From: Microbacterium luteolum
Lineage (GTDB): Bacteria > Actinomycetota > Actinomycetes > Actinomycetales > Microbacteriaceae
DNA: 64,000 bases
NCBI RefSeq assembly: GCF_039533965.1
Contig: NZ_BAAAUN010000001.1
Coordinates: 1,400,950 to 1,464,949 of the forward strand
Reading direction: 5' to 3'
Of this stretch, positions 7,501 through 14,552 are shown piece after piece; positions within the stretch are counted from its first letter, which is position 1; the number at the start of each line of letters is the position of its first letter. The position numbers and the translations under genes are program-made. The notes under the pieces are model-generated. The model made no database searches. It had not been told where the DNA came from and was given only the letters and a program-made list of their open reading frames with translations.

Positions 7501-9157
7501 TCTTCGACTTCTGGATCGCGAACTCCTCGGCCGTCTCCGCTCCCCGGGCGTCGGGGTTCTCGGAGGTCAGCGTCGTGAAGTAGTTGTAGACGTTGAACGA
7601 CGCGACCTGCACGTCTCCGCCGACCTCCGGGGCCGACTCGGTGCGCGGGTTCGTCGCCGTGAAGCCGACCTTGAGGTCTTCGGGAGAGGCGTCGTCTATC
7701 GGCACGACGGGCTGCAGCCGCCAGTCGTCGAAGCCCCACTGGAGGACGTAGCCGTTGTCGCCGAAGTCGACGGTGTCGCCGTTGCGGACCACCGCGTCCT
7801 TCGTGAAGTACGGCTGAGCACCGGGGTGGCCGTTGTTCGTCACCTGGATGGACCAGCCGTCGTCGAGCAGGAGGCGATTGGCGCGATTGGCCGCGGCGAT
7901 GGCCGCCGCCGCGTCTCCGGGCCGCGTGGTCTCGGTGCTCTTGACGTTGAGGTCTGCCCCGGCGTTGAGCCAGAGCGTTCCGAAGTTGAACAGCTGGTGG
8001 CTGGATGCGAGGCGGTAGGTGCCCTCCGGAGCCACGTACATGTTCTCGTACTGCTCCCGGTCGGCGCCGCGCACGGCGTCGGGAAGCGGCGTGACGGCGG
8101 GCACTCCGGCGCCTGCCGCGAGCACGGCGATGTCGGTCACCGCGCCGGGGTTCAGCTGCGTCTGGCCGAAGTACTCGCCGACCGAGCCCGTCACCGAGAC
8201 GAGGTCGCCGATCGCGAGGGTCGGGGCCAGCGCGTTGAGGAAGACGAAGACGCCGTCGGATGCGCCGGGCGTCGCGTCGTCCGCGCCGCCGGAGCCCTGC
8301 GTCTGGATGACGATGCCCTTGTAGCCGCCGGTGCGGTAGTCGGCGGTGACGACGCCCTCGACCGTGACGGTCTGGCCGCTCAGCGGCGAGACGTCGGCGG
8401 TGCCCTGCACCTCGGCGATCGAGACCGTGGTCGGATCGGGATCAGGATCGGGGTCCGGATCCGGGTCGGTGCCGCCGGTGCCCTGCGGGGTAATGGTGGC
8501 GGAGAGCGTGAAGTCGACGCTGTTGTCGTCGGTGTCTGCGCCGCTCGTGCGGTTCAGCGACTTGACGTCGGTGTTGCCCGCCGGCGGAGTCGCCACGGCG
8601 GTCTCGAACGTGTTGGAGGTGCCGTAGCCGAGCAGGTCGATCACGCCGTCGACGCCGACGACCGAGCCAGGGGTGAGGGTGACGGCGGCCGTGCCCTCGA
8701 CGAGCGCGAGTGTGCCGGTGGTGCCGCTCGGCGTGAGGGTGCTGACCGCATCCGGAGCGGGAAGGTCTGCGCCGTTCGCACCGTTGCTGTTGCCCTGCAC
8801 CAGGTAGTAACCGCCGGCGGGGATCACGCCGGTGAGCGGTGCCACGCCGTTCGAGGCGCCGGTTCCGGTCGCCGACCGGTACTGCAGCGACTTGCCGTCG
8901 AGGGTGATCGGCTCGGAGGTCGGATTGTAGAGCTCGACGAACTTGTTCTTGAAAGCCGCCCCTGCGCTGCCGCCGGAGAGGTACGCCTCATTGATCACCA
9001 CCCCCGTCCCTGCCGGATCGGCGAAGGCGGGCACGGCGGTCAGCGAGCCGAAGCCCAGCGCTGCCACACAGGTCAGGGCGAGAGCGCCGACGCGCCCCCT
9101 GTTTCTACGGTGAGCGACGGGAGCCATGCGGTTCCCGTCCTCTGGAGCGGACATCAT
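4523..9157 (-). CDS. Secreted multidomain nuclease / 5'-nucleotidase
   Basis: A 1544-residue exported protein. A signal peptide ends near A-F-A (residue 46). A lamin-tail-like domain follows (about 50-185), then a Gly/Asp-Pro linker near 236 and an OB-fold YhcR-like domain. The endonuclease/exonuclease/phosphatase domain (about 515-815) shows SFNVYNYF, GDFNAYGKEDP and SDHDPIIV. The metallo-5'-nucleotidase (about 830-1330) shows VNDFHG, AGNHEFDQG, HTH and NPGGIR. Two Ig-like domains and a Trp-rich tail end the protein; I see no LPXTG motif. It probably degrades extracellular DNA to nucleosides and phosphate. The start at 9157 has GAGGAG nine bases upstream; ATG at 9127 is an alternative. Confidence 0.92.
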   Translation of the reverse strand: MMSAPEDGNRMAPVAHRRNRGRVGALALTCVAALGFGSLTAVPAFADPAGTGVVINEAYLSGGSAGAAFKNKFVELYNPTSEPITLDGKSLQYRSATGTGASNGVAPLTGVIPAGGYYLVQGNSNGANGADLPAPDAVSTLTPSGTTGTLALVEGTAAVTLTPGSVVGVDGVIDLLGYGTSNTFETAVATPPAGNTDVKSLNRTSGADTDDNSVDFTLSATITPQGTGGTDPDPDPDPDPDPTTVSIAEVQGTADVSPLSGQTVTVEGVVTADYRTGGYKGIVIQTQGSGGADDATPGASDGVFVFLNALAPTLAIGDLVSVTGSVGEYFGQTQLNPGAVTDIAVLAAGAGVPAVTPLPDAVRGADREQYENMYVAPEGTYRLASSHQLFNFGTLWLNAGADLNVKSTETTRPGDAAAAIAAANRANRLLLDDGWSIQVTNNGHPGAQPYFTKDAVVRNGDTVDFGDNGYVLQWGFDDWRLQPVVPIDDASPEDLKVGFTATNPRTESAPEVGGDVQVASFNVYNYFTTLTSENPDARGAETAEEFAIQKSKIVSAINGLDAEIVSLMEIENSVKLGEPIDSALADLVDGLNADAGSEVWDYVPTPDALNDAATTDYITNAIIYKNDAVSTVGDSATVTDETVWGNAREPIAQAFDIDGRVVTVVANHLKSKSPPQGAGAEPADGQGFFNADRVAQANAILAFTAELEETTGSGDMLLIGDFNAYGKEDPIDVFTSNGWSDLVADKAAGQYTYTFDGELGSLDHVIASPSLAASITGAGVWGINSPEWSDRGYAFGATEEGTPYRSSDHDPIIVGVSSELPPVSIDVVTVNDFHGRIEADGAAAGAAVLAGAVKQFREANPNTIFAGAGDLIGASTFTSFINDDNPTIDALNAAGLDVSAAGNHEFDQGWEDLRDRVQDRADWEYISSNVFVTETGEPALAPAWVKELDGVKVGFVGAVTEDLDSLVSPEGIADLEVRSIVDSVNAVADDLRDGDESNGEADVVILLVHEGAESVDVGAITPESPLGEIVYGVDDDVNAIVSAHTHLAYNHVIDGRPVVSAGQYGENLGLMNIQVDPKTKDLISIANEIKPLTAAGAPLYPAVPEVADIVAKAKAEADVLGAIKVGDITADFNRARQTAGSENRGGESTIGNFVADVQKWSTDADIALMNPGGIRANLAYASAGASDPDGNVTYREAATVQPFANTLVTLTLTGAQLKGVLEEQWQPAGSARPFLKLGVSKGLVYTYDPAGAQGSRVTSITLDGTPIDPAAEYTVAANSFLAAGGDNFSTFKQGTGKRDTGKIDLQSMVDWFDANKTASPDYAQRAVGVAVSPADADGYSAGDQVTVSLSSLAFSAGEPAPGEVTLSLGGTQLAAGAIDPAIVDTTDEVGRASLTFTVPSGVFGEQQLTVAVASTGTTVQVPFTIAGEEEFAGTIELGSSKVAAGKKLTITGEGYQPGETVTVELRPKKGQPIDVGTIQVGDDGSFTASVTVPKKTQPGKYTVAVSQADGDEATATVTVNRAGGIGGAIQDILDWLWDLLTGWW

Positions 9158-9355
9158 CGGTGCGGTCTCCTCGGTCGGTGGTGCGACATCTCTCATGAAT
9201 CTGTCACGGCGCGCACCGGGGTCTCCCAGCCCGCACACATGTTGCGAGCATACGGAGCGCTCCGGACATCCTCAATGGAGTTCTCCGATTCGTCACCGAC
9301 CGCTCACCGGATGGCCGCGGCGACCCCCGACGAAGGTCCATATGCCGGCATTCCG

Positions 9356-9369
9356 GCGCACATGTGCGC
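9356..9369. other. Perfect 14-bp palindrome upstream of the nuclease gene
   Basis: GCGCACATGTGCGC reads the same on both strands. It lies about 200 bp upstream of the nuclease start and 30 bp past the SURF1 stop codon, in the 241-bp gap 9158-9398. A nearby TGCCGGCA is also palindromic. The position suits a dimeric regulator's site for the nuclease gene, but only the symmetry is seen. I see nothing else in this gap. Confidence 0.3.
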
Positions 9370-9398
9370 ACCCGCCCCCGCGCAGATGCGCGACGTGA

Positions 9399-10199
9399 TC
9401 AGGCCGTTTCCACGCCTCGTGCGTCTTCGAACTCCTCGACCTCGCGCTCCCACGCGTCCTTCGCCAGGCGGTACCAGAGGTAGAACGCGAAGCCCGCGAA
9501 GATCGCCCACTCGACGGCGTAGAAGATGTTCAGCCAGTTGATCGGCGACTGCTCCTCGGGTGCGGGAGAGGAGATGTCCACGAGTCCGGCGGTCGCCGTG
9601 GTCGAGGCGAGGAACGGGCGGTACACGTCGAGCTCCTCGGTGTCGTGCCAGCGGCTGAGAAGCGCCGCCGTCGACATCCGATCCATCCGATCGGGGTCCG
9701 TGCGCGGTGGGACGGACGGCCCCTCGTCGGAGATGATCCGGCCGCCGATCTCCACCTGGGAGCCGTCGACCTCGGCGTCGAGCCGTTCGATGGCGGCATC
9801 CGCCGTCTCGCGATCCGGCGCCCAGCCGATCGCGACCGCGATCGACGTGCGGTCAGCGACCCGCAGCTGGCCGGTGACCCAGTAGCCCTCGACATCGTCG
9901 TTGAAGCGGCTCGACACGACGAGGAAGTCCCCCTCGACCCACTCTCCCGAGGTCTCGACCTTCTGCCCGACCAGCGGCTCGGGAAGGTACTGCCCGGGTT
10001 CGACGACGTCGGTGAGCGGCCGCACCTGCTCGGTCGCCCCCGCCGGGGGCGGATCCGTCTCGATCGCGCGCTCGAGCTGCCACTGCCCGAGCCACGCGAA
10101 CACGCCGGCGACGACGAGGCACAGCAGCAGCATCCCGATCCAGCGTCCCCGCAGCATGACCTCGCGAAGGGTCGGCGGGAACGGCGCAGTAGTCGACAC
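9399..10199 (-). CDS. SURF1-family cytochrome oxidase assembly protein
   Basis: A 266-residue membrane protein with the SURF1 plan: an N-terminal membrane segment followed by LGQWQLERA, an extracytoplasmic domain, and a second membrane segment near the C-terminus. SURF1 proteins assist haem insertion and assembly of aa3-type cytochrome c oxidase. I chose GTG at 10199 because it gives the typical opening T-L-R-E-V-M-L-R-G-R-W; a much longer open frame upstream overlaps guaB3 and looks spurious. It lies 16 bp after the guaB3 stop, so the two may be cotranscribed. Confidence 0.85.
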   Translation of the reverse strand: MSTTAPFPPTLREVMLRGRWIGMLLLCLVVAGVFAWLGQWQLERAIETDPPPAGATEQVRPLTDVVEPGQYLPEPLVGQKVETSGEWVEGDFLVVSSRFNDDVEGYWVTGQLRVADRTSIAVAIGWAPDRETADAAIERLDAEVDGSQVEIGGRIISDEGPSVPPRTDPDRMDRMSTAALLSRWHDTEELDVYRPFLASTTATAGLVDISSPAPEEQSPINWLNIFYAVEWAIFAGFAFYLWYRLAKDAWEREVEEFEDARGVETA

Positions 10200-10215
10200 G
10201 GTGACGAGCGGGTCC

Positions 10216-11337
10216 TCAGGCCTCGTACGGCGCGAGCACGACCTCGACCCGCTGGAACTCCTTGAGGTCGGAGTATCCGGTGGTCGCCATGGACTTGCGC
10301 AGGGCGCCGATGAGGTTCGCGGTGCCGTCGGCGACGGGGGCGGGACCGTAGAGGATCTCCTCGAGGGTGCCGATGCCGCCGACCTCGACGCGGCGTCCGC
10401 GCGGCAGCTTCGAGTGGTGTGCTTCCGGACCCCAGTGGAATCCGCGGCCGGGAGCGTCGGTGGCGCGGGCGAGCGCGACGCCGAGCATGACGGCATCCGC
10501 CCCCATGGCCAGCGCCTTGACGATGTCGCCCGACGTGCCGACGCCGCCGTCGGCGATCACGTGCACGTAGCGGCCTCCGGACTCGTCGAGGTAGTCACGA
10601 CGCGCAGCAGCGACGTCCGAGACCGCGGTGGCCATCGGCGCGTGGATGCCGAGCGTCGCGCGGGTCGTGGAAGCCGCTCCGCCGCCGAAGCCGACCAGCA
10701 CGCCGGCAGCGCCGGTGCGCATGAGGTGCAGTGCCGCGGTGTAGGTGGCGGCGCCGCCGACGATGACCGGGACGTCGAGGTCGTAGATGAACTTCTTGAG
10801 GTTCAGGGGCTCGTCGACGCTGGACACGTGCTCGGCGGACACCGTGGTGCCGCGGATGACGAAGAGGTCGACCCCGGCAGCGGCCACGGTGTCGTAGTGC
10901 TCCTGTGTACGCTGCGGCGTGAGGGATCCAGCGACGGTGACGCCGGCTTCACGGATCTCGGCGAGGCGGCGGGTGATGAGCTCGGGCTTGATCGGCTCGG
11001 AGTACAGCTGCTGCATGCGCACGGTCGCTTCGCCGTCGTCGAGCCCGGCGATCTCCGTGAGCAGCGGCTGGGGGTCTTCGTATCGCGTCCACAGCCCCTC
11101 GAGGTCGAGCACGCCGAGGCCGCCGAGCTGCCCGAGCATGATCGCGGTCTGCGGGCTCACGACGGAGTCCATCGGCGCTCCGAGCACCGGGATGTCGAAG
11201 CCGAACGCGTCGATCGTCCATGCGGTCGAGACATCCTCGGGGTTGCGCGTGCGGCGCGACGGCACCACCGCGATGTCATCGAACGTGTACGCGCGGCGTG
11301 CGCGCTTTCCTCGGCCGAGCTCGATCTCCATGGTCAC
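10216..11337 (-). CDS. guaB3: GuaB3-type IMP dehydrogenase family protein
   Basis: A 373-residue TIM-barrel protein of the IMPDH/GMP reductase family. The opening YTFDDIAVVPSRRTR and the lack of the paired CBS domains place it in the GuaB3 subgroup common in actinobacteria. Where IMPDH has S-I-C-T-T-R with the catalytic cysteine, this protein reads A-A-S-T-T-R, a serine. The NAD/IMP-binding glycine-rich segments are otherwise present. It may therefore not make the usual covalent intermediate, and its reaction is uncertain. GTG at 11337 is preceded by TAGGCT with a six-base spacer (leaderless pattern); ATG two codons later is the alternative. The canonical guaB is 11 kb away. Confidence 0.85.
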   Translation of the reverse strand: MTMEIELGRGKRARRAYTFDDIAVVPSRRTRNPEDVSTAWTIDAFGFDIPVLGAPMDSVVSPQTAIMLGQLGGLGVLDLEGLWTRYEDPQPLLTEIAGLDDGEATVRMQQLYSEPIKPELITRRLAEIREAGVTVAGSLTPQRTQEHYDTVAAAGVDLFVIRGTTVSAEHVSSVDEPLNLKKFIYDLDVPVIVGGAATYTAALHLMRTGAAGVLVGFGGGAASTTRATLGIHAPMATAVSDVAAARRDYLDESGGRYVHVIADGGVGTSGDIVKALAMGADAVMLGVALARATDAPGRGFHWGPEAHHSKLPRGRRVEVGGIGTLEEILYGPAPVADGTANLIGALRKSMATTGYSDLKEFQRVEVVLAPYEA

Positions 11338-11343
11338 CCGTCC

Positions 11344-11349
11344 AGCCTA
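11344..11349 (-). promoter_or_regulatory. -10 of leaderless guaB3 transcript
   Basis: TAGGCT on the minus strand ends six bases before GTG at 11337, so the first transcribed base should be the G of the start codon. No ribosome site is visible between them. The adjoining gap 11350-11474 contains no gene or repeat that I can see. Confidence 0.6.
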
Positions 11350-11474
11350 CCCGGCGCTCGACGAAGCCTGCGGCTGCGAGGCGGGAGCGGTCGCCGGCGC
11401 TGACCGGGTCGAGGGGTCAGAGAGTGCCGCCTTCGACCGCGACGCACGGCGTTTCCTGACCCCTCGCACTCGGC

Positions 11475-13163
11475 TCACCTCGCGCGTGCGACCCGTTTCT
11501 CGTCCCAGACCGGCGCGTCGGACTCGTAGACGTCGCCGTCCGAGCCGAACACCAGGAACCGGTCGAAGGATCGCGCGAACCAGCGGTCGTGCGTCACCGC
11601 GAGCACCGTCCCCTCGAAACGCGCGAGCGCGTCTTCGAGAGCCTCGGCCGACTCCAGGTCGAGGTTGTCCGTTGGTTCGTCGAGCAGCAGGAGCGTCGCG
11701 CCGGACAGCTCCAGCAGCAGCACCTGGAGCCGCGCCTGCTGTCCGCCCGACAGGGAGTCGAACGTCTGCTGCGCCTGCCGGACGAGCCCGTACCGGTCGA
11801 GCGCGGAGCTGGCGGCATCCCGCGGCATCCCCGCACGGCGGTCGTCTCCGCGGTGCAGGATCTCCAGCAGCGTGCGCCCGACGAACTCCGGGTGCGCGTG
11901 CGTCTGCGCGAAGAGGCCCGGCACGACCCTGGCGCCGAGCGTCGCCGTGCCCGTATGCGGCACCTCGCTCAGCTGCTCTCCGGTGGACGTGACATGGCCG
12001 AGCGTGGCATCCGGATAGCTGCCGCCGCGTGCCAGCAGCCGCAGGAAGTGCGACTTCCCCGATCCGTTCGAGCCGAGCACCGCGACGCGATCGCCGTACC
12101 AGACCTCGGCATCGAAGGGCTTCATCAGCCCGGTGAGCTCGAGGGCGGAGGCCACCACGGCGCGCTTGCCCGTACGAGAACCGCGCAGACGCATGTCGAA
12201 GTCCTGCGCCGGGGGCCGCTCCTCCGGCGGACCGGCCTCCTCGAACTTGCGGAGCCGCGTCTGGGCGGCCTGATACCGCGACGCGAAGCCGTCGTTCGCC
12301 GAGGCCTTGACCTTGAGGTTCGCGACCAGGGTCAGCAGCTTCTCGTGCTGCTCGTCCCAGCGCCGCCGGAGCTCGTCGAGACGATCCATCCGGTCGGTGC
12401 GTGCCTGCTGATAGGTCGCGAAGCCGCCGCCGTGCACCCACGCGGTCGAGCCGGCGCCTCCCGGCTCGAGAGTGATGAGACGGTCCGCGGCGCGAGCCAG
12501 GAGCTCGCGATCGTGCGACACGAGGAGCACGGTCTTGGGCGTCTGCCGCAGCTGTCCCTCGAGCCAGCGCTTGGTGGGCACGTCGAGGTAGTTGTCCGGC
12601 TCGTCGAGCAGCAGCACCTCGTCGGGACCGCGCAGCAGCGCCTCCAGCGCCAGCCTCTTCTGCTCGCCGCCGGAGAGCGTCGTGAGCTCCCGGAAGCGCG
12701 CTCGCTCGAACGGCACGCCGAGCGCGGCGACCGTGCACTGATCCCACACGGTCTCGTGCTCGTAGCCGCCGGCATCCGCGTACTCCGCGATCGCCGACGC
12801 GTACGCCATCTGCGTGTCGTGCTCGTCGCGCTCGATCAGGGCGTTCTCCGCCGCCTCGAGCCCCTGCGCCGCCGCGCGGATCCGCTGGGGTGCAACGCTC
12901 ACGAGAAGGTCGTGCACGGTCTGCCCCTGGCGTCCGTGTCCGACGAACTGGTCCATGACGCCGAGCCCGCCGTCGATCGTGACGACTCCGTCGTCGGCCG
13001 GCTGGTCACCACGGATGATGCGCAGCAGCGTCGTCTTGCCTGCGCCGTTCGGTCCGATCAGCGCGCTGGTGGATCCTGCGCCGACCCTGAATGTCGCCTC
13101 GTCGAGAAGCGGTCTGCCGTCGGGGAGCGTCAGAGACACTCCGGAGACATCGATGTAGCCCAC
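11475..13163 (-). CDS. ABC-F family ATPase (duplicated ATP-binding cassettes)
   Basis: A 562-residue soluble protein with two ABC cassettes and no membrane segment. The first Walker A is GPNGAGKTT near residue 38 and the first signature is LSGGEQKRLALE. The second Walker A is GSNGSGKSH near 362, with His where Thr usually follows the Ser, and the second signature is LSGGQQARL. A charged linker between the cassettes corresponds to the ribosome-facing arm of ABC-F factors. Members act on the ribosome as translation factors, or protect it from antibiotics. Which role applies cannot be decided here. GTG start at 13163. Confidence 0.88.
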   Translation of the reverse strand: MGYIDVSGVSLTLPDGRPLLDEATFRVGAGSTSALIGPNGAGKTTLLRIIRGDQPADDGVVTIDGGLGVMDQFVGHGRQGQTVHDLLVSVAPQRIRAAAQGLEAAENALIERDEHDTQMAYASAIAEYADAGGYEHETVWDQCTVAALGVPFERARFRELTTLSGGEQKRLALEALLRGPDEVLLLDEPDNYLDVPTKRWLEGQLRQTPKTVLLVSHDRELLARAADRLITLEPGGAGSTAWVHGGGFATYQQARTDRMDRLDELRRRWDEQHEKLLTLVANLKVKASANDGFASRYQAAQTRLRKFEEAGPPEERPPAQDFDMRLRGSRTGKRAVVASALELTGLMKPFDAEVWYGDRVAVLGSNGSGKSHFLRLLARGGSYPDATLGHVTSTGEQLSEVPHTGTATLGARVVPGLFAQTHAHPEFVGRTLLEILHRGDDRRAGMPRDAASSALDRYGLVRQAQQTFDSLSGGQQARLQVLLLELSGATLLLLDEPTDNLDLESAEALEDALARFEGTVLAVTHDRWFARSFDRFLVFGSDGDVYESDAPVWDEKRVARAR

Positions 13164-13241
13164 TGTTCGTGGCCGTCCTTCCGCCCGCGAACAGCGAGCC
13201 GACCAGGTTATCAGTCCGCGACGCCGTCGGCGGAATCGCGA

Positions 13242-13607
13242 TCAGGGTCGGAGCTGGATGATCCGGTCCGACCGACCCCACGCACGATCCGCCGTGAGCA
13301 CCGGCGCATCGAGGCGCCGAGCGAGCGCGAGGCAGAGCCGATCCCCGAGCGACAGTCCGCTGCCGCGCTTCCACATCGCGGCAGCCGCTTCGGCGTCGGC
13401 GTATGAGACGGGCTCGATCGTCAGCTCGTAGCTGCGCAGCAGACCGGATGCCACGCCCCAGTCCGCACCGGCGGCGCGCACCTTCTGGGCCACCTCCGCC
13501 CAGTTCGCCGCACCGACGACCGCTTCGTCAAGAACACCTTCGACCTGATCGGCACCCGGCTCCCCCTGCAGGAAAGCGAGGACCGCCGAGGCGTCGAGGA
13601 CGGTCAC
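13242..13607 (-). CDS. PIN-domain toxin, VapC type
   Basis: A 121-residue PIN-domain protein. The acidic catalytic positions are visible: Asp in V-L-D-A-S at the N-terminus, Glu in N-W-A-E-V, Asp in S-L-G-D-R and Asp in L-T-A-D-R. VapC proteins are Mg-dependent RNases that cleave tRNA or rRNA. GTG at 13607 overlaps the antitoxin stop codon (GTGA), so the two are translationally coupled. A longer open frame upstream reads through the antitoxin gene in another frame and is rejected. Confidence 0.88.
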   Translation of the reverse strand: MTVLDASAVLAFLQGEPGADQVEGVLDEAVVGAANWAEVAQKVRAAGADWGVASGLLRSYELTIEPVSYADAEAAAAMWKRGSGLSLGDRLCLALARRLDAPVLTADRAWGRSDRIIQLRP

Positions 13608-13852
13608 GCGGCGTCGTCCTCCGAGGCCGCTGCCGCCCGGCGATCGGCGAGAAGCGATTCGACGAGGTCGGATCCGTCGAGCTGCGACCGCACCAGCGCC
13701 TTGGCCTGATCGCGCGTCACGAGGATCACTCCCCCGCTCGTCTCGATCATCAGCAGCCGGGAACCCTGGTCCCAATGCTGTCGAGCACGGAGCTCGGCGG
13801 GGATGACCAGGCGTCCGCGATCACCCATCGGTGCGACGAATGTGGTATCCAT
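13604..13852 (-). CDS. AbrB/MazE-type antitoxin partner of the PIN toxin
   Basis: An 82-residue protein with an N-terminal SpoVT/AbrB swapped-hairpin DNA-binding domain (MGDRGRLVIPAELRARQHW, about residues 9-27). Its C-terminal tail is acidic and probably wraps around the toxin. It would neutralise VapC and repress the operon. The gene has a leaderless-type -10 (TACGGT, six bases before ATG), and an inverted repeat covers that promoter. Confidence 0.87.
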   Translation of the reverse strand: MDTTFVAPMGDRGRLVIPAELRARQHWDQGSRLLMIETSGGVILVTRDQAKALVRSQLDGSDLVESLLADRRAAAASEDDAA

Positions 13853-13858
13853 GGCCTC

Positions 13859-13889
13859 ACCGTACCACTGTCAGACTGATGATGGTACG
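13859..13889 (-). promoter_or_regulatory. vapBC promoter and overlapping inverted repeat
   Basis: On the minus strand TACGGT (13859-13864) ends six bases before the antitoxin ATG. It lies inside an inverted repeat whose arms CGTACCA (13861-13867) and TGGTACG (13883-13889) are separated by 15 bp. An AbrB-type dimer or the VapBC complex could sit there and block the promoter, the usual autoregulation of such pairs. Binding is inferred. Confidence 0.55.
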
Positions 13890-13899
13890 AGGAGAGCGA

Positions 13900-14451
13900 T
13901 CAGACGAGCGCGCTCGACGTCGGCACGGTGCCGGCGAACAGATCGAGCACCGGGCAGTGCGCGTCGACGACCTGGCGGAGGTTCTCGTACTGCTCGGGGC
14001 TGTCGGGGCCGGTGATGTCGACCTTCACCCGGATGTCGTGGAATCCGGCACGGCCCGACTCGTCGATGCCGAAGAGCTTCCGCACGTCGAGGTCTCCCTC
14101 GGCCGTGATCTCGATCTCGTCGATCGTGAGACCGAGCGCCTGGGCGTAGAGCCGGTACACGACCACCTGGCACGACACCAGCGCACCCAGCGCGTACTCG
14201 ACGGGGCTCGCGGCCACGTCGTCCCCCGCGAGCGCGCTCGGCTCGTCCACGATGAATCGGTGCTTGCCGGCACGGATCTCCGTCGCGACCGAGCCGATGC
14301 CTCGTCCGCTCACCCGATAGGTCAGCTGAGCGCTGCCCGCATCCGCGGCGATGCGCTCGTTCCACGCCGCCCCCGCATCGTTCAGGCGCTGTGCGCGCTC
14401 GGCGGGTGTGACGTCGGAGACGGCGCTGATCTGGTCCTGGAGAAGAGTCAT
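13900..14451 (-). CDS. OsmC/Ohr-family protein
   Basis: A 183-residue OsmC-fold protein. The segment around S-P-V-E-Y-A-L-G-A-L-V-S-C-Q (about residues 88-101) carries the first conserved cysteine, and D-A-H-C-P-V-L near 162 carries the second. Such proteins reduce organic hydroperoxides using the cysteine pair and lipoyl or thiol donors. ATG at 14451 gives the best alignment and has a leaderless-type TACGTT six bases upstream. It is transcribed alone, between the VapBC pair and the histidine kinase gene. Confidence 0.87.
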   Translation of the reverse strand: MTLLQDQISAVSDVTPAERAQRLNDAGAAWNERIAADAGSAQLTYRVSGRGIGSVATEIRAGKHRFIVDEPSALAGDDVAASPVEYALGALVSCQVVVYRLYAQALGLTIDEIEITAEGDLDVRKLFGIDESGRAGFHDIRVKVDITGPDSPEQYENLRQVVDAHCPVLDLFAGTVPTSSALV

Positions 14452-14457
14452 GCGGGA

Positions 14458-14463
14458 AACGTA
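14458..14463 (-). promoter_or_regulatory. -10 of leaderless OsmC transcript
   Basis: TACGTT on the minus strand ends six bases before ATG at 14451. No ribosome site is present in the spacer TCCCGC. Confidence 0.55.
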
Positions 14464-14552
14464 GCCGGGCCATGAGGCACCCGCACCCTCGGCGTCACGG
14501 TCCTTCACGGGCCGTCATCCGCCGTCATGGGAGACGGACGACGGCGACGATC

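Noticed and set aside
8430..8475. A short tandem repeat (GATCCGGATCCGG-like) as a regulatory or CRISPR-like repeat
   Set aside because: It encodes the Asp-Pro linker of the secreted nuclease in frame.
6005..9541. A 1178-codon open frame on the plus strand
   Set aside because: It lies antisense to the secreted nuclease gene. Its product is rich in Arg, Val, Asp and Gly without any domain. It is a by-product of high GC at third positions.
9399..10496. A 365-codon form of SURF1
   Set aside because: The first 99 codons overlap guaB3 in another frame and are low complexity; the family begins near T-L-R-E-V-M-L.
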